From positions 104,345,001 through 104,409,000 of the forward strand of contig NC_060207.1 of the NCBI RefSeq assembly GCF_021130785.1: 64,000 nt of DNA, read 5' to 3'. Positions 42,620 to 55,002 of the stretch are shown piece after piece. Source of the DNA: Homalodisca vitripennis (Eukaryota; Arthropoda; Insecta; Hemiptera; Cicadellidae). Each line of letters begins with the position of its first letter. The stretch's first letter is position 1. Under the pieces are notes generated by a model. That model ran no database searches. It was given only the letters and a program-made list of their open reading frames with translations, and had not been told where the DNA came from. The position numbers and the translations under genes were made by a program.

Positions 42620-43030
42620 TTCATGTTTAGTACTTTTGGAGATTGCTGTTTTGCCCAAAGGGATTTTCGAAATAAGAATAAGCTATGTTCATCCTAGGGA
42701 GCTAAGAATGTTGATGTAAAATTTCTGTCCAATTGGTTTAGTAGTTTAAGCGTGAAAGCAAAACAAACAATTAAAGGATCTCTCACATTTATAATATTAC
42801 TAGCAGTTACTAGCTTTGTATGCAATTTTGTAGGTGTTGCACCTGTATTAGTACTTCTGGTTTGAGTGAATTGTATTTCTGATGCCATTGTTGAGTTTGC
42901 CTTTTTGCCACAGTAAAAAAAAAATATATTTAAAACTTTAAATATATTATGGACTCTGTAATTGAATCTGGTCTTAATATTTTTTCTATATATGATTTTT
43001 ACTTTTTCCGATCAAGAAAATGGCTGAGAA
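42620..43030 (+). repeat. Dispersed repeat family R1 plus R2, + copy
   Basis: 42620-42800 is the same family as 45725-45935 and 19436-19640. It continues into a segment (about 42790-43030) that matches 44135-44365: CTAGCAGTTACT, GGTT(T/C)GAGTGAATT, TTGAGTTTGCCTTT, and TTTTTTC(T/C)ATA. Non-coding. R2 may be the 3' continuation of R1. Confidence 0.65.
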
Positions 43031-43244
43031 AATAAACATGTGACGAGAAATTCTTGTATATATATAATCTGAATCTCGGAATGGCTCCAACGATTTTCAT
43101 GAAATTTAGTATGCAGGGGTTTCTGGGGCAATAAATTGATCTAGCTTGGTTTCATTTTTAGAAAATATTGTTTTATCTGTGTTTTCAAGCAATGTAAACA
43201 ATTGCTACAAAGTCAATATTTATTTCTTTGTTTACATTCTGTGT

Positions 43245-43710
43245 AAGAATTCGAGGTCGGGACATTCACTACTTCGATACAAGGTATAGTGAAAATCTCA
43301 GACCTGCTCAGCATAGATTGAGATGATATGAGCAACTTCCTTCTCAAGCCGGCATAAAGTTTCTAAATGGGCTCATTGAGGAAATAAAATCAATAAATGA
43401 TGTAAATAGGTTCAAAAGTGCATTGTGATACTTTTTAGTGTCCCATTAATTTTATAAAGTTGGTGAATTCATAGACCATCTCACTAGCTTCAATGTGCGA
43501 TAGTACAGGGATGTTGACATCCAAAGTTAATTTTTGTTATATATTAATTTTACTGCTTGACAACTTTTATTGTTAATTAACTACGATATGTTAAAAATTG
43601 AATCGTTAGCATAAAACATTGTATTATTTTAATGAATATAAAATTATTATGTGGCACATGCTGTGCAATGTTAAAATTGTTTATGGCAATAAAGGTATAT
43701 TGTATTGTAT
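43245..43710 (+). pseudogene. LINE 3'-end fragment
   Basis: The translation gives the C-terminal tail of a LINE ORF2 (RGRDIHYFDTRYSENLRPAQHRL, then KFLNGLIEEIKSINDVNRFKSAL). A 3'UTR ends near 43710 with GGCAATAAAGG and a TATTGTATTGTAT tail. Only the extreme 3' end of the element is present. Confidence 0.75.
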
Positions 43711-44134
43711 AGCTACTGAAAATGATGAGCAACAAGAGTGACATATGCAAGGTTTGTGCATCCATTGCATTTCCCTGAGGAACGGGTTTCTAATCGCATA
43801 AATAGAAATTCTTTTGGTGACTGTTGTTTGCATGAACGAATTTTAATGGAGCAAACAAAATTTTCAAATGAATTAGTACACGTCTTTTTTAAACCGTTAT
43901 CTATATTCGAAAGAGTTTCATAAACAAATAAGAAACATAAATACATCTGTTGCTCTAGCATCCTTTAATGCAGAAGATGACAGAACAATAAATAGCCATG
44001 GCATTTATAGTTAAATCGTTTGTGGACAACTATATCATAAAATGAATCACAAAACACAATTTACCAGAAAAAAGATCTGATATTAAGTTTTTAAATGTAT
44101 AGTAAAAGTTAGACTACTTTGTTTTTTATATCTG

Positions 44135-44361
44135 CACTGCTAGCAGTTACTCGCTGATTTACATGATATTTAGTAGTCATAGCACGCATATGACCACTGC
44201 TGGTTCTGAGTGAATTATATTCCCATCATCAATTTTGAGTTTGCCTTTTGGCACAATATAGAAAATACACCAAAAAGTGTATATTTATGGCCATTGTAAT
44301 TTACTTAGTATAGCTCTTAGTATTTTTTCCATAGTTGATTTTGCCTTGTTTCCCCATCAAG

Positions 44362-44365
<4 letters not shown>
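44135..44365 (+). repeat. Dispersed repeat family R2, second copy
   Basis: A diverged direct copy of 42790-43030, followed by a TA dinucleotide run (about 44364-44394). Non-coding. Confidence 0.6.
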
Positions 44366-44396
<31 letters not shown>

Positions 44397-44853
44397 CAAT
44401 AAACATTGAATCGCAAAAAGTACTTGCCCCGCCGGGACATATATATATATACAGGCTCTGAAAACTCTACTTCTGTCAAAAGACAACTGAGATGGGTTTT
44501 ATAACAGTCTTTAAATGTATAGTATAAGGTAGATAGTAGCTTTGTCTTTTATATCTAATGCTTAATATTGGCTTCAAATTTACAATTAAAAGTACATTAA
44601 CAATGACACTATTTCCATGTTTGTTTGTTTTTGAATTGAAAAATATTTTTAAACAGTTAGCTGAAAGGTGTACATTAATACAAAAGTACAGTCCAGTGAA
44701 CTTTCATCTAGCATAGTTCTTGCTGATTCTTTGTAAGGGAGTCTCCAAAGTCAAATTTTGACCATGTTATGTTTTAGGACTTTTTTAAGGTAGATGGGTA
44801 CTTCTAATTGCTGAAATCTAAAAATAGCATAAAAAGTAAGGTTATTCCTTTAA

Positions 44854-45596
44854 CCCTTTGAACCCCAGACCAAAATATTGATGGTGGAAAAAAACGTACC
44901 AAAATCATTTGACCTAAGAACTACCGAGAATCCCTGGAGCAGAAACAGCTGTTTTGCATACTGTTTGTAAAAAAATTAATACTTTTGCTATTTTTTATGC
45001 TATTGTCTTGTATTACACACCAAAATGTCCAGAATGAAATTATATACACAGAAAAAGATTAGTCTGAAGTATAAAAAAATGTTTAACAGCATTAAAATAA
45101 TTTTAAAATATATGTATATAGATTTTTAGGCAAAAAAATTGATTTTAAGATTTTTTAATTAAAAAATAAGAAATATTTTTACCATGGGCACCCACATTTT
45201 ATTTTTCTAAATTTAGTTTTGTGTATGTACAAAAAAAATTATATTGATATCTCTAAAAATAAACTTTTTTTGAATTTTTATATAAAAGTATGTGACTTGT
45301 AAAAACCTCTAGGCGTACAACACAAAAAATCACTGATATTACCTAAATAAATAAATAGTCAAAATTGTTGGTACTTACGATTTTGTATTTTAATAAAATA
45401 CATATAAATATGTATTAATACTCATAAAATAAGTATTTTACGATTTCAAATAAATATGTATTAAACGCATATCCATGGCGACGATATTACGTCGCCCGGG
45501 GATTCTCGCAACTTCATTGGCGACGATACATCGTCGCCGCGGGGATCTTCGCATATCTTCTCGGCGACGATATTTCGTCGCCTGGGGTTCAAAGGG
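44854..45596. mobile_element. piggyBac-type MITE with three iterated palindromes
   Basis: A 743-bp element between TTAA sites (44850-44853 and 45597-45600) with 15-bp terminal repeats CCCTTTGAACCCCAG. It has no coding capacity and a very AT-rich interior. The right 120 bp carry three near-perfect palindromes of the form GGCGACGATAN2-4TCGTCGCC. Confidence 0.9.
45477..45582. repeat. Three 20-bp palindromes at ~43-bp spacing
   Basis: The copies are GGCGACGATATTACGTCGCC (45477-45496), GGCGACGATACATCGTCGCC (45519-45538) and GGCGACGATATTTCGTCGCC (45563-45582). Start-to-start distances are 42 and 44 bp. They are GC-rich in AT-rich DNA and lie only at the right end of the MITE, so they are candidate binding sites for a dimeric protein such as the cognate transposase. 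Confidence 0.93.
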
Positions 45597-45724
45597 TTAA
45601 GAAATTACATACTATAAATGTAAACAAACTGAAATAAGTGATTAAATTAATTAAACATATGGTGGTGGTCATAAAACAATAAATACACAGAACATTTGAT
45701 TACATTATTGACAGGCTCTTTCAA

Positions 45725-45935
45725 TTAATACTTCACAACTTTAGATGCCAAGACGGGATTTTTGCTAGTTTAAAGACCAGTGGGGCGTAGCCTGGACGGA
45801 ATTTTGAAATAAGAATAGGCTTATATTCACCCCAGTGACCGTAAGAATGTCCATGTTAAATTTCAGTACAGTTGGTTGAAAAGTTAACGAGTGAAAGCAA
45901 AACAAACAAAGACACTTTCACATTTATAATATTTT
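45725..45935 (+). repeat. Dispersed repeat family R1, + copy
   Basis: Matches the reverse complement of 19436-19640 over about 200 bp, and 42620-42800 in part. Ends with CACATTTATAATATT. Confidence 0.7.
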
Positions 45936-48058
45936 TTAGGATTTACAAATAGTTAATTCTTTAGAACTTATATGTAATCAATAGTAGATATATGTAGATA
46001 AATTTATTTGTTATTATCAAGGCAATTGCAGTAAACAGTCAAATTCTAATGGTTGACTGTAAACTTGTTTATATATTTGCAGTGTGGTTTTAGTTAATAT
46101 TCTTCAACTGAAAATTATTGAAATTTACTTTATTATAGATTCATATAGGCAAAACTATATATAAATAAAAATGAAATGATGTTTGTTGGTTACCACATCA
46201 CTTGGACATTTGGAGCAATTTGGCTATATTACTTTGAACATATTTGTAAATAATCGAAATTAGGTTTTTATCAACAGAAAAATTGAAAATACATCAATAT
46301 AGATCAGTAGTTCCCAGAATTGGGGAATTCTAGGCGTTCGAAAGGTACTACTGAATTGCAAACAGCAGTGACAACATTATTATCTAATTTGTTCTATGAC
46401 AGTCATTCGTTTGTTCGGAAAAAAAAACTTCACCAAAAAATTTAGAAACAAGACTGGATAATATAACATGTCTTGAAATTCTATATATCAAAATATGTTT
46501 GTTAATTATATTTTGGTCAATTGTGTAACACGTTTTGTGCATGTATAAAATTATATTAATATTTAAAACTAAAATGTTTCACAAGCTAATAAATAATATT
46601 TGTTCTTGGCAGTTCAAAAATAAAACTTTACTTTTTAAATAAATTATATAACTTTTTATAATATCCGTAAAATGTGAAGCTCAGATCTTTTAAAAATGTT
46701 TTTGGCATCTGTAAAGGTTTGCTTTTCATATTATTTGTTTAAATTATCGAAACAATTCAATTTATTTTACTATTTGTAAAGTTAAAATATGGGGATTATA
46801 CATTATAAGTGTTGAACAAATAAAAATCTCCATTTTTATTTATCTGAAAAGTGAAATTAAATTTTTAGTTTTACTAAACACAAGAGATCATTTGGTCCCT
46901 AAAGTGTTAAAAAGGATATAGTGATTTTAAGCAATGAAATGGCTCATTTTTGAGATAAAATGTAAATTTTTAATACTCTGTGTTGTAGGATTTTAAGCAT
47001 AACACCTTTATAGGATCACTTCCTGTTTGCTTGTTAGCAACACCTCTACCTTCCATATGGTTAGTCTGAAGAGCTCAACTTGGCATGGTAGAGTACTGTA
47101 TTTGCCCTTAGGAAAGGTGTGTTGATCAATCATAAATTTATCTTATATCCGTTTGTAATGAGATGAATACTCAGAATTGTGAGCTATTAAACAGAGTAGA
47201 GCCGATGCTAATTAGCGAAGTAAAGCCATTTATATTTTTAAAATGTTGTATTAACGAAAAGTATAGTTTTCATCTGCCTGCCATCCCCTCCTTCCTCTCT
47301 AAAGTTAAACTCTTCTAGACGCATAGAGTCTCAGTCAAAAATTAACAATGAGCTTGTTACTGTATGGTAGTTTTTCTCGGTTTTGTTGACAAGTTCAATG
47401 CCTACATTGCGTTTTATATATGTTGATGTTAGGGTCAAATATTTTTGTACTGTAAGTTAAGATTCTTGTTAAGTATACAGATGTATAGTGTCCGTTTTTG
47501 CTTGTTTGTAAAGTAAAACATTACCCAAAGGAGTAAAATATTCAGTCACTCAATTTGTTCATTTACATTAAAAACGTAGATTATGCAGAATAAACAGTTT
47601 ACAAAATTTATATTTCAGTACTTTTTCTTGGGGTGAAATAATGAAGAATACATAGAGCAACATCAAAGGTTGGGCAGTTGACATACACACTTTTATAGCG
47701 AACTAATCAGCAGTAATAGATTTGTTGTGAAACAAGAAGTGGGTATAGCAAGAAGGCAAACAGATGTGCCCACAAGGTGATCAAGACTCAGTGGCTATTG
47801 GAATAAATTGTGATATCAAACATACAAGTGTCAATGTTCTCTTGAAAATGCAAAACTCATTAATTAAATGTTGTATGACTTTAATACTATTTTGGGCTAC
47901 TTGTAAAACAGATTTCATATGACATCCATACTTACTATGCATATTGTGTATGCACTCCTCAATCTCATTTATTCATTTTGCCCTTATATTACTAATAAAT
48001 AAATACTACAGTGTACGAAGAGGGAGGAAGAAACAGCTGTGCCAGACAGGATCTAAAG
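45936..48058 (+). other. AT-rich intergenic stretch
   Basis: No gene. TTAACACTTTAGGGACC, read on the minus strand at about 46887-46903, looks like a solitary piggyBac-type end without partner. The phrase ATATAAATAAAAATGAAATG near 46160 recalls the start of a repeat but was not resolved. Confidence 0.3.
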
Positions 48059-48240
48059 TAAATCCGGATTTACCAGATCGGTTTGAAATGAATTTCTTTA
48101 CCCATTTGAAATATTTGATAGTTCCTGATCAGAAAATCAGTACCAAATATATAAATATCTACAATAGAATAACTTGAAGATACTCGTATTTATTGAAACA
48201 AAACTGGCAAAATCTTTGTAGAATTAAAGGACAAAATTAA
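48059..48240 (+). repeat. Segmental duplicate D, copy 1
   Basis: A diverged direct copy of 50768-50945. Shared phrases are ATTTACCAGATCGGTTT, TTTGAAATA, ATATCTACAATA(G/A)AATAACTTGAAG and TGTCTCA(G/A)TTAA. The function and parent element are unknown. Confidence 0.6.
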
Positions 48241-49292
48241 TGTCTCAGTTAATGACTTAATTTGTTGGTTATGACAATTCCTGTGTTAAGGTAAGATAGC
48301 TCATTTAATTCTACATTTGTATTGTTAAAAAAAGTGGTAGAAAAATGTAATTAAAAAATCATTTTATTCTTTTTGGTCTGGAGTAATTTAAATGTAGTGA
48401 GTAATGTGAAATTGTATGATTATAGTTCTACAGTATTGTTGAATGTTTAAATGACTATAATGGATAAGAGGTCGATTTAACTTAAAGTTGGTCAATTAAT
48501 TCATGTGTACACCTTTTTGTGCATAACGATTTTATATGCATCATACATATAATAGAAATCCAGCACTGATAAAAAATAAAAGCATAATTTAGTCCTATTA
48601 TTTTCTTATATTGCAGTAAATCTAGTCTTCCCTTAAATTAACAACTCTGTAAAGGTTAAAACCATATTGTCATCACAAACATAATATTTTATATAATACT
48701 AATTAGTGTGTGGTAGTAAGTAAAATGCGATTTATTGTACCTACTTGACCTGTAATTGTGTAACTTTGTTTTAAAAGTTCCAAAATTTGTTTGATCGCCT
48801 TCATACCAGTGAACTGTAGAATAGTTGATAAGTTAACTTATTTGTATGTGTATAGTAAGAGCCGTAAAGGTGTTTATATTTTTTCATTTAGATAATTTTG
48901 TAGACTAAAAGTCTAATTTTGTAGTGTACAAATATAGAAGTAAATATATTTTATGTAACCTGATATTGTAATCATGGATTATTATGTACAAATTGTATAA
49001 TTTAAGCATAAATCAGTATCAAAGAGAGTTTGATTTCTAATTGAGTTCTTATTTTAAACTCCTGACTGACAATACAGAATTTCAAAACTTATGAATAAGT
49101 ATTGGATGTGATTGTGCAACCAGTTATTACAATTGTTCATCCGAAGCAAGAGTTTGCTTTTAAATTGGCTTGTACCAAAAGTATGAACAATTTAGTAAAA
49201 AGTAATACTCACATAAGTCAACATTATGTTTACACTAGTAAACCTGTGAAAAGAAATATATGATCAAAGTGAAATAAAATTATTACATAATG
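48241..49292 (+). other. AT-rich intergenic stretch
   Basis: Nothing recognised before the hAT insertion. Confidence 0.4.
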
Positions 49293-49300
49293 GTTTAAAA

Positions 49301-50353
49301 CAGAGGTTCTCAAAGTGTGGGGCGCGACCCCCAAAGGGGGCGCAATAAAGGTTCAGGGGGCCAATGCTTGCTTAAAAAATTAATTTAATTTACTTACAAA
49401 ATAATAAAGCAAGTTGATGAAGCTACCGATCTTCATAGAGTTGCTTATTTAATACGTTTTGTAAGATTTATCGATGGTGATGCGATGCTGGAAGAGTTGC
49501 TTTTTTGTGAGACGTTTTCATTTGTCGATGAAGCTACCGATCTTCATAGAGTTGTTTACTTAATATGTTAATTAAGATTCGTCGATGGTGATGCGATGCG
49601 GGAAGAGTTGCTTTTTGTGAGTTTTTTTAAGTAAGCTTTCTTAAACACTTAGAAATCCTCAAATCTCGTAAAAAGGAATTTTTTTATAAGGACTTGATGG
49701 TTTGGCATGGATTCAAAACACGTTCAAACCATCCGTCGATGAGTGCTCCCTCAACATAATAGGAAAAGAAAATCTCTTTGACCTCCAGTGTGACACTGAG
49801 CTTGAAATTAAATTTAAAGAATTTTCTTTCTGGATTGGTGTACAAAAGGAACACCCAATATTGAGTGAAAAGGCATTGAAAATACTCACTCTATTCGCCA
49901 CCACTTATTCTTGTGAAACTGGGTTTGGCTCTAGCTGCCATGAAGGGTAATATCGCTCACACTGAATTTAACCAAGCAACTCAGAGTAGCGTTATCATAA
50001 CTGGCACCGCGTTTCGACAAACTATGCGCAAAGAGAAAACACGCACACCCTTCACATTGAAGCTCTTTTTATTATTGTTACTTTGAGTTATAAATAATAC
50101 ATATGTACTGTAGTAGCTGAAATAAATAATAAATTGTAATTGTTTTTATAGACTTTGTTGTTTGGTTACGATTAAACCTATTGCCCCGTTTAGCTCTAAT
50201 GTAGTATGCATAAAATGTGGAAAACTAAGCAATTAAAGTTGGCTGTACAATTTCAAAAGCCACTCACTTATGTAGTACACTTACTTGTAGGGGGGCCCGG
50301 CTACCACCTAGATTATGCAGGGGGGCTCGAAGTAAAAAGTTTGAGAACCGCTG
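49301..50353 (+). mobile_element. hAT element (ZBED-type), decayed and deleted
   Basis: A 1053-bp element with termini CAGAGGTTCTCAAAGT and, inverted, CAGCGGTTCTCAAACT. Flanking 8-bp duplications are GTTTAAAA (49293-49300) and GTTTAGAA (50354-50361), one mismatch. The GGGGGCGC-rich subterminal stretch is typical of this hAT group. A frameshifted transposase remnant lies inside. Confidence 0.88.
49411..50070 (+). pseudogene. hAT transposase remnant
   Basis: Fragments on the + strand: VDEATDLHRVAYLIRFVRFIDGD-type sequence, present twice in tandem (49413-49510 and 49525-49620); a central frame at 49702-49950 (WIQNTFKPSV, FWIGVQKEHPILSEKAL); and, after a frameshift near 49935, ALAAMKGNIAHTEF. 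This is the C-terminal dimerisation region typical of hAT transposases. Most of the catalytic core is absent. Confidence 0.75.
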
Positions 50354-50361
50354 GTTTAGAA

Positions 50362-50767
50362 CAATGACTATTGTAATAGTGATTAATGTCTTCAAAAAAG
50401 TTAACAGTTTTCTGGGTTCTCTTCTATATGTTTGCTCAATTATCTGCCAACCCCTCAGTCCTAGATACATCAATGTTGTGAAGGGAACTCGAAACACCAC
50501 GGTTGTGTCATGTCTCTGTTTATACAGCTGAATTTTCCAATATATAAGATATTGTTCTCATTGCTGTAAATCATGTTTATTTATACTTCTAAAAATACCA
50601 AACCTACATTGATGTCTATAAATTAGTCCTGGAAGTATTGTACCTTTTCATTGTTCCTGATGTATCCTGCTATAAATCAGCTAATTTGATTTCTGCATCT
50701 ACAATGTTTCACTCTAAGGAGTGAATAATTGCTAAGTTAGTGCATTTATTTATCCTGATCAAAGTAA
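50362..50767 (+). other. Intergenic spacer
   Basis: No feature recognised. Confidence 0.35.
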
Positions 50768-50945
50768 TTCCAGATTTACCAGATCGGTTTTAATGAATGT
50801 ATTCACTAATTTGAAATAGTTCATGGTTCCTGTTTTAAGGAAACTTTATCAAATATATACAAATATCTACAATAAAATAACTTGAAGTTTAACAAAATGT
50901 GAAAAATCTGTGTAGTATTTTTGTCTCAATTAAATCATTGAGACA
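50768..50945 (+). repeat. Segmental duplicate D, copy 2
   Basis: Partner of 48059-48240, in direct orientation 2.7 kb away with the hAT element between them. Confidence 0.6.
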
Positions 50946-51989
50946 TAAAGAGTTAACTCCCTAAATAATGGAATGAATTATATTTGTACTGACAGTGGTA
51001 ACATCAAGGCTATTTATTGCAAAATAAATTTATTTTAAAAATAGAATTATATAACAATTTACTTAAATAATAATACATGCTATATTATTTTGTATTTCTA
51101 GGTAGTACAACCTTGTATATCCGGATTAATTAGGACCAGAAGTGATCTAGATAAACAAAAATCTGGAAATACTGTAAAAACACAATTCAATTCAAAATAT
51201 CTACATTCCATCTTGATATACAAAATACTACACGTACATGTGAATACAGTCAAACAAATAGATAAAATCCTTACAATTAACTTGCATAAAATGTAGTTTA
51301 TAAAAGTAATTACAATTATACCATCCCTCTTGGGTTAGCATTGTGATTTAAGAAACTTATTTGAGTAACAAGAAGGCTTCATTAAATGTATTCACAAATG
51401 TTTTTCTGCTGTCCAATATAAGAAGTTTTTTTTAGTATAAAATTCAAAAATCTGTAATCAACTTTAAATTAAAATTGGGTATTGTAATTACAGCTACTGT
51501 TGTTGAAGGTTCAGTAAGTTGCTTAGCATATTTTATGCATTAAAATATGTACAAATTATAAGCAGACAATTAAAATTGCCATTATTGAGGAAACATCTTT
51601 TATTTAATCTGTCCATTTTAAATTGTTCATAATTTGTATTGCTCTTTTTTGCTGCATAAATATCTTGTTCAAATTCGTATTTGTACTAGCAACCATATAT
51701 TTATTTTCCTTATTATGTGAATGAATTAAGGAAAATAAATTATTTTAAGACTTTCAATACTACAAAATTTTGGTATTTGCCTTAGAGCACACAAACTAGT
51801 GGAAAAGTTTTAGTCCACATGGTAATCCCATTTAAATTCTCATCTATTATAGTCATAATGGTTTTTTACACTCCTTTTGGTTTTTTTCTGTTTCAATTTA
51901 TAAAAATATTTGGTTGTAATTTTGTTCTTGATTAGTTTGTACTAACAGAAATAAAATTTTACTCATCCGATTTTAACAGATTTTGACTG
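50946..51989 (+). other. AT-rich stretch
   Basis: No clear feature. The part near 51600-51680 may be the 3' continuation of the following minus-strand LINE, but no motif is convincing. Confidence 0.3.
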
Positions 51990-52850
51990 TCTAAAAATTC
52001 TGTAATTTTGGAAAAACCACAGTATGAATATACTTCCATTTAGTCTTGTGATTTATCTGAGACTAAAATATTAACATCATCAGCGAACATACTCATCACA
52101 CCACAATCCACCAGCGCAACACCTGGTAAACCTTTTACATAGCAAAGGAAAAGATTGGGACCCAGGATTGATCCCTGTGGACCACCATATGGCACAGTCT
52201 GCAGCTGAAAACTACATCTTTTAATGTATCAACTGCTCTGTTACATACTCTAATTGAACAAAGTATCTTCTATTTTCCAAGTAAGAGGTAGACCATCTCA
52301 GCTCCTTGACTTGCACTCCAATATTTGTTAAGCTGTATAAATAATAATATAAAAAAGATCATAGTCTTTCTTGGCATTTTTGCTGTAAACTATGTGAAAC
52401 TGTCAAATCCTTTGGTGAGATCCAGAAAAATACCTACCACTGTTTGTTCTTTATCAATAGTATCAATTACAGACTGGACAAAATTAATGTCAGCTGGTAT
52501 AGTTGGTTTTCCTATCTGAAAACCATGCTCTTATTTATCTAGATGTAGTTAATTGAATAAAAACTACCCGTTCAAAAATGTTTGAAAAAGTAGTTTGTAA
52601 AGAAACTGGTCTGTGCCTTATAGGGTTAGACCCTTTTTTAAAAAGATCAATTTCTTTTGCTACCTTTAAATTATCTGGACAATTACTGAATATAGAAAAA
52701 GAATTTATTAGATGAGTGAGTACTTTTAAAATGTAGGTAAATAATGCTTAATTGAAATATCATCATAGCCTGATGATATCTTTTTCAAATTGTGTAACAA
52801 TTTACTTTATTCTGTTATTTGCTCAAATCTAGACTGGTCTAAAATGTAAA
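51990..52850 (-). pseudogene. Decayed LINE reverse-transcriptase fragment
   Basis: Minus-strand RT motifs by eye: a degenerate RPVSLQTTFSNIFERVVF stretch near 52630-52570, GFQIGKPT near 52525, VGIFLDLTKGFDSF near 52440-52400 (motif A Asp present), PQGSILGPNLFLCYV near 52185-52140, and FADDVNILVSD near 52090-52060. There are stops and frameshifts throughout, and no 3' end or endonuclease is identifiable. Confidence 0.75.
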
Positions 52851-52852
52851 TT

Positions 52853-52885
52853 TAACCCTTTGAGTGCCAAGTATTTATTGATTGG
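52853..52885 (+). repeat. Solitary piggyBac-type terminus
   Basis: TTAACCCTTTGAGTGCCAAG begins here. Similar GTGCCA(A/G)GTATTT phrases continue after the RTE insertion (about 57027-57100), so the RTE landed inside this element. The opposite end was not found. Confidence 0.35.
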
Positions 52886-53100
52886 GTGTTCTGAAAAGCC
52901 CATCCGAAGGTATCTTCGCCTTGATGTGGCGGGTGGGTTTGCATGCTCCAACAACCTCAAGAGCTATACCGGCGGTAGCGTAGCTACTGGTAGGGCCTCC
53001 CTTGCCGGACAGGTCTTCGTGAGGTAGGAGCCAGACTAAGAGAGATACTCTGGTCCTCCAGGTTGAGGGTTGAGCGTTGGGCTGACGACCCGCCTCATAA

Positions 53101-54481
53101 AAAATTGTTGTTACGAATCACCAACAAAGAGTAGAAACGGGACAGAATAAACGGATAAAGACCCGGCTTTGCTTTAAACAATTACGATTTGGTACATGGA
53201 ATGTAAGAACACTGGCAGCACCAGGTGCGAGTGACATACTAGCAGAAGAATTGCACAAGTATAACATGGATGTTGTGGCACTTCAGGAGACCCGGTGGCC
53301 CCTGGCCAGAATTAACACCAAAGATTACTTCATTTATTATAGTGGCTGTGAAGATGACATATACCACGGTGGTGTGGGTGTTGCTGTAAACAAGAGAATT
53401 TCGGAGGCTGTGATACATTATGAAGCAATTAATAATAGATTGTGCAATATTAGGTTAAGGGGAAAATTTGGTAACATATCTCTAGTCAGCTTTTATGCGC
53501 CAACCGAAGAAGCAGAAGAGGAAGAAAAAGATAACTTCTATGGTCTTCTGGACGAACTGGTGGGTAGGTTACCAAGTTTTGATATGAAGATTATTTTAGG
53601 GGACGCAAATGCCAAAGTAGGAAGAGAAGAAGTCTGGAGACCTGCTATTGGAAAAGAGAGCCTGCACCAAGAATCAAACGACAATGGAACCAGACTGGCA
53701 AGTTTTGCAATTGCAAATGAATATAAAATAGTAAGCACGATGTTCCCAAGAAAAGATATACACAAATATACATGGACATCACCTGGTGGAACAACAAAAA
53801 ACCAAATTGACCACGTGATCACAGACCAAAGGCACAAAAGCAGTATAACTGATGTTCGAAGCATTAGGGGAGCGGAATGTGGAACTGATCACTCATTAGT
53901 TTTAGTCAAAGTGTGTCAGCGAATAGCAATCCAGAGAAGAAAGGAAGTAAAGCAAGAAAGAAGAATAGAAGTGGGTAGACTTGAGCTTAAGCATATTGCT
54001 GATGAATTCAAACTGAAACTGGAGAATAGATTTAAGGCCCTGGAAGACATGGAGAACAATGAAACTGTAGATGCCAAATGGTCTAATTTTAAGGAAGTAG
54101 TTCTGAACACAGCAGAAGAGGTATGTGGTAGTAGGAAGAAGAGAAACAAAAAACCATGGTTTGATCAGGAATGCGAGCAAGCTCTGAAAGACCGAGTTAA
54201 AAGGAAAATAACGTGGATGAATAGTAACAGGGTAGAGGATAGAGAAAGCTATAATGAAGCAAATAGGGAGGCAAATAAGTTGCTGAGGCGGAAAAAAAGA
54301 CTGTATCTGCATAGATTGCTTGACAAGGCTGAGGAAGATAATACAGCAAGTAACGCAAAGGACTTCTACAAGAAAATAAGATTCTTCAAAAGAGGTTTTA
54401 CCCCATACCCATATGGGGTAAAAAACAGAAATGGAGAGTTGGTGACAGAAAGTACAAAAGTTATAGAAAGATGGAGAGAAT
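53101..54481 (+). CDS. RTE ORF, 5' part: APE-type endonuclease
   Basis: Open from just after a stop at 53098-53100 up to the hAT insertion. The endonuclease begins at about 53190 (FGTWNVRTL). It shows the catalytic pattern ALQETRW (Glu), GDANAKVG (Asp/Asn), TWTSPGG, and GTDHSLVLVK (Asp-His). It nicks target DNA to prime reverse transcription. No ATG precedes the domain; the first in-frame ATG is 53266, inside it, so initiation is non-canonical or coupled, as often seen in RTE. A Lys/Glu-rich linker (about 53930-54360) leads toward the RT. The frame stays open past the insertion point for 55 further codons into hAT sequence and stops at 54643-54645. Confidence 0.9.
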
Positions 54482-54957
54482 TAGTGATGGGAGAATCGAA
54501 TACAGAATCGAATAGTATTCGAATACAACCAGAGTATTCACATATTCGAGTACATCAAAATGAATTCGAATACTTTGGAAATGAATACCATTTCTCTGGA
54601 AGAATTGAATTCAAACCTGGAGTATTCGTTTATTCTGACGAATAGTATTCAAATAAAATATCCAAGAGCTGTATTCGTATTCATATGAGGTTTAAAATGA
54701 ATACATATATGGAGACTTTGAAAAGAATAATTTAGGGGAGATTCATAATTTGAAAAAATAATTACAAATTTTAATACTTGAAAAAATGTATAATTAATTG
54801 TATAATTATTAAATTTTAAAATACATATTATTTAAGAGTTACAGTTCTAAGCAATAAAGTCAAATATGAATATTTATTTTATATTGTTGTGTAAAAACAA
54901 AATATTATTGTATTAAAAAAAATATTATATAAAATATAATATAATATAACATATTTA

Positions 54958-55002
<45 letters not shown>

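Noticed and set aside
44364..44460. TA dinucleotide run as possible origin or regulatory element
   Set aside because: Simple microsatellite; the window has several such runs.
53538..54312. Long minus-strand open frames (up to 136 codons)
   Set aside because: They mirror the RTE endonuclease ORF on the opposite strand; their Leu/Ser/Phe-rich content is the complement of a Lys/Glu-rich coding strand.
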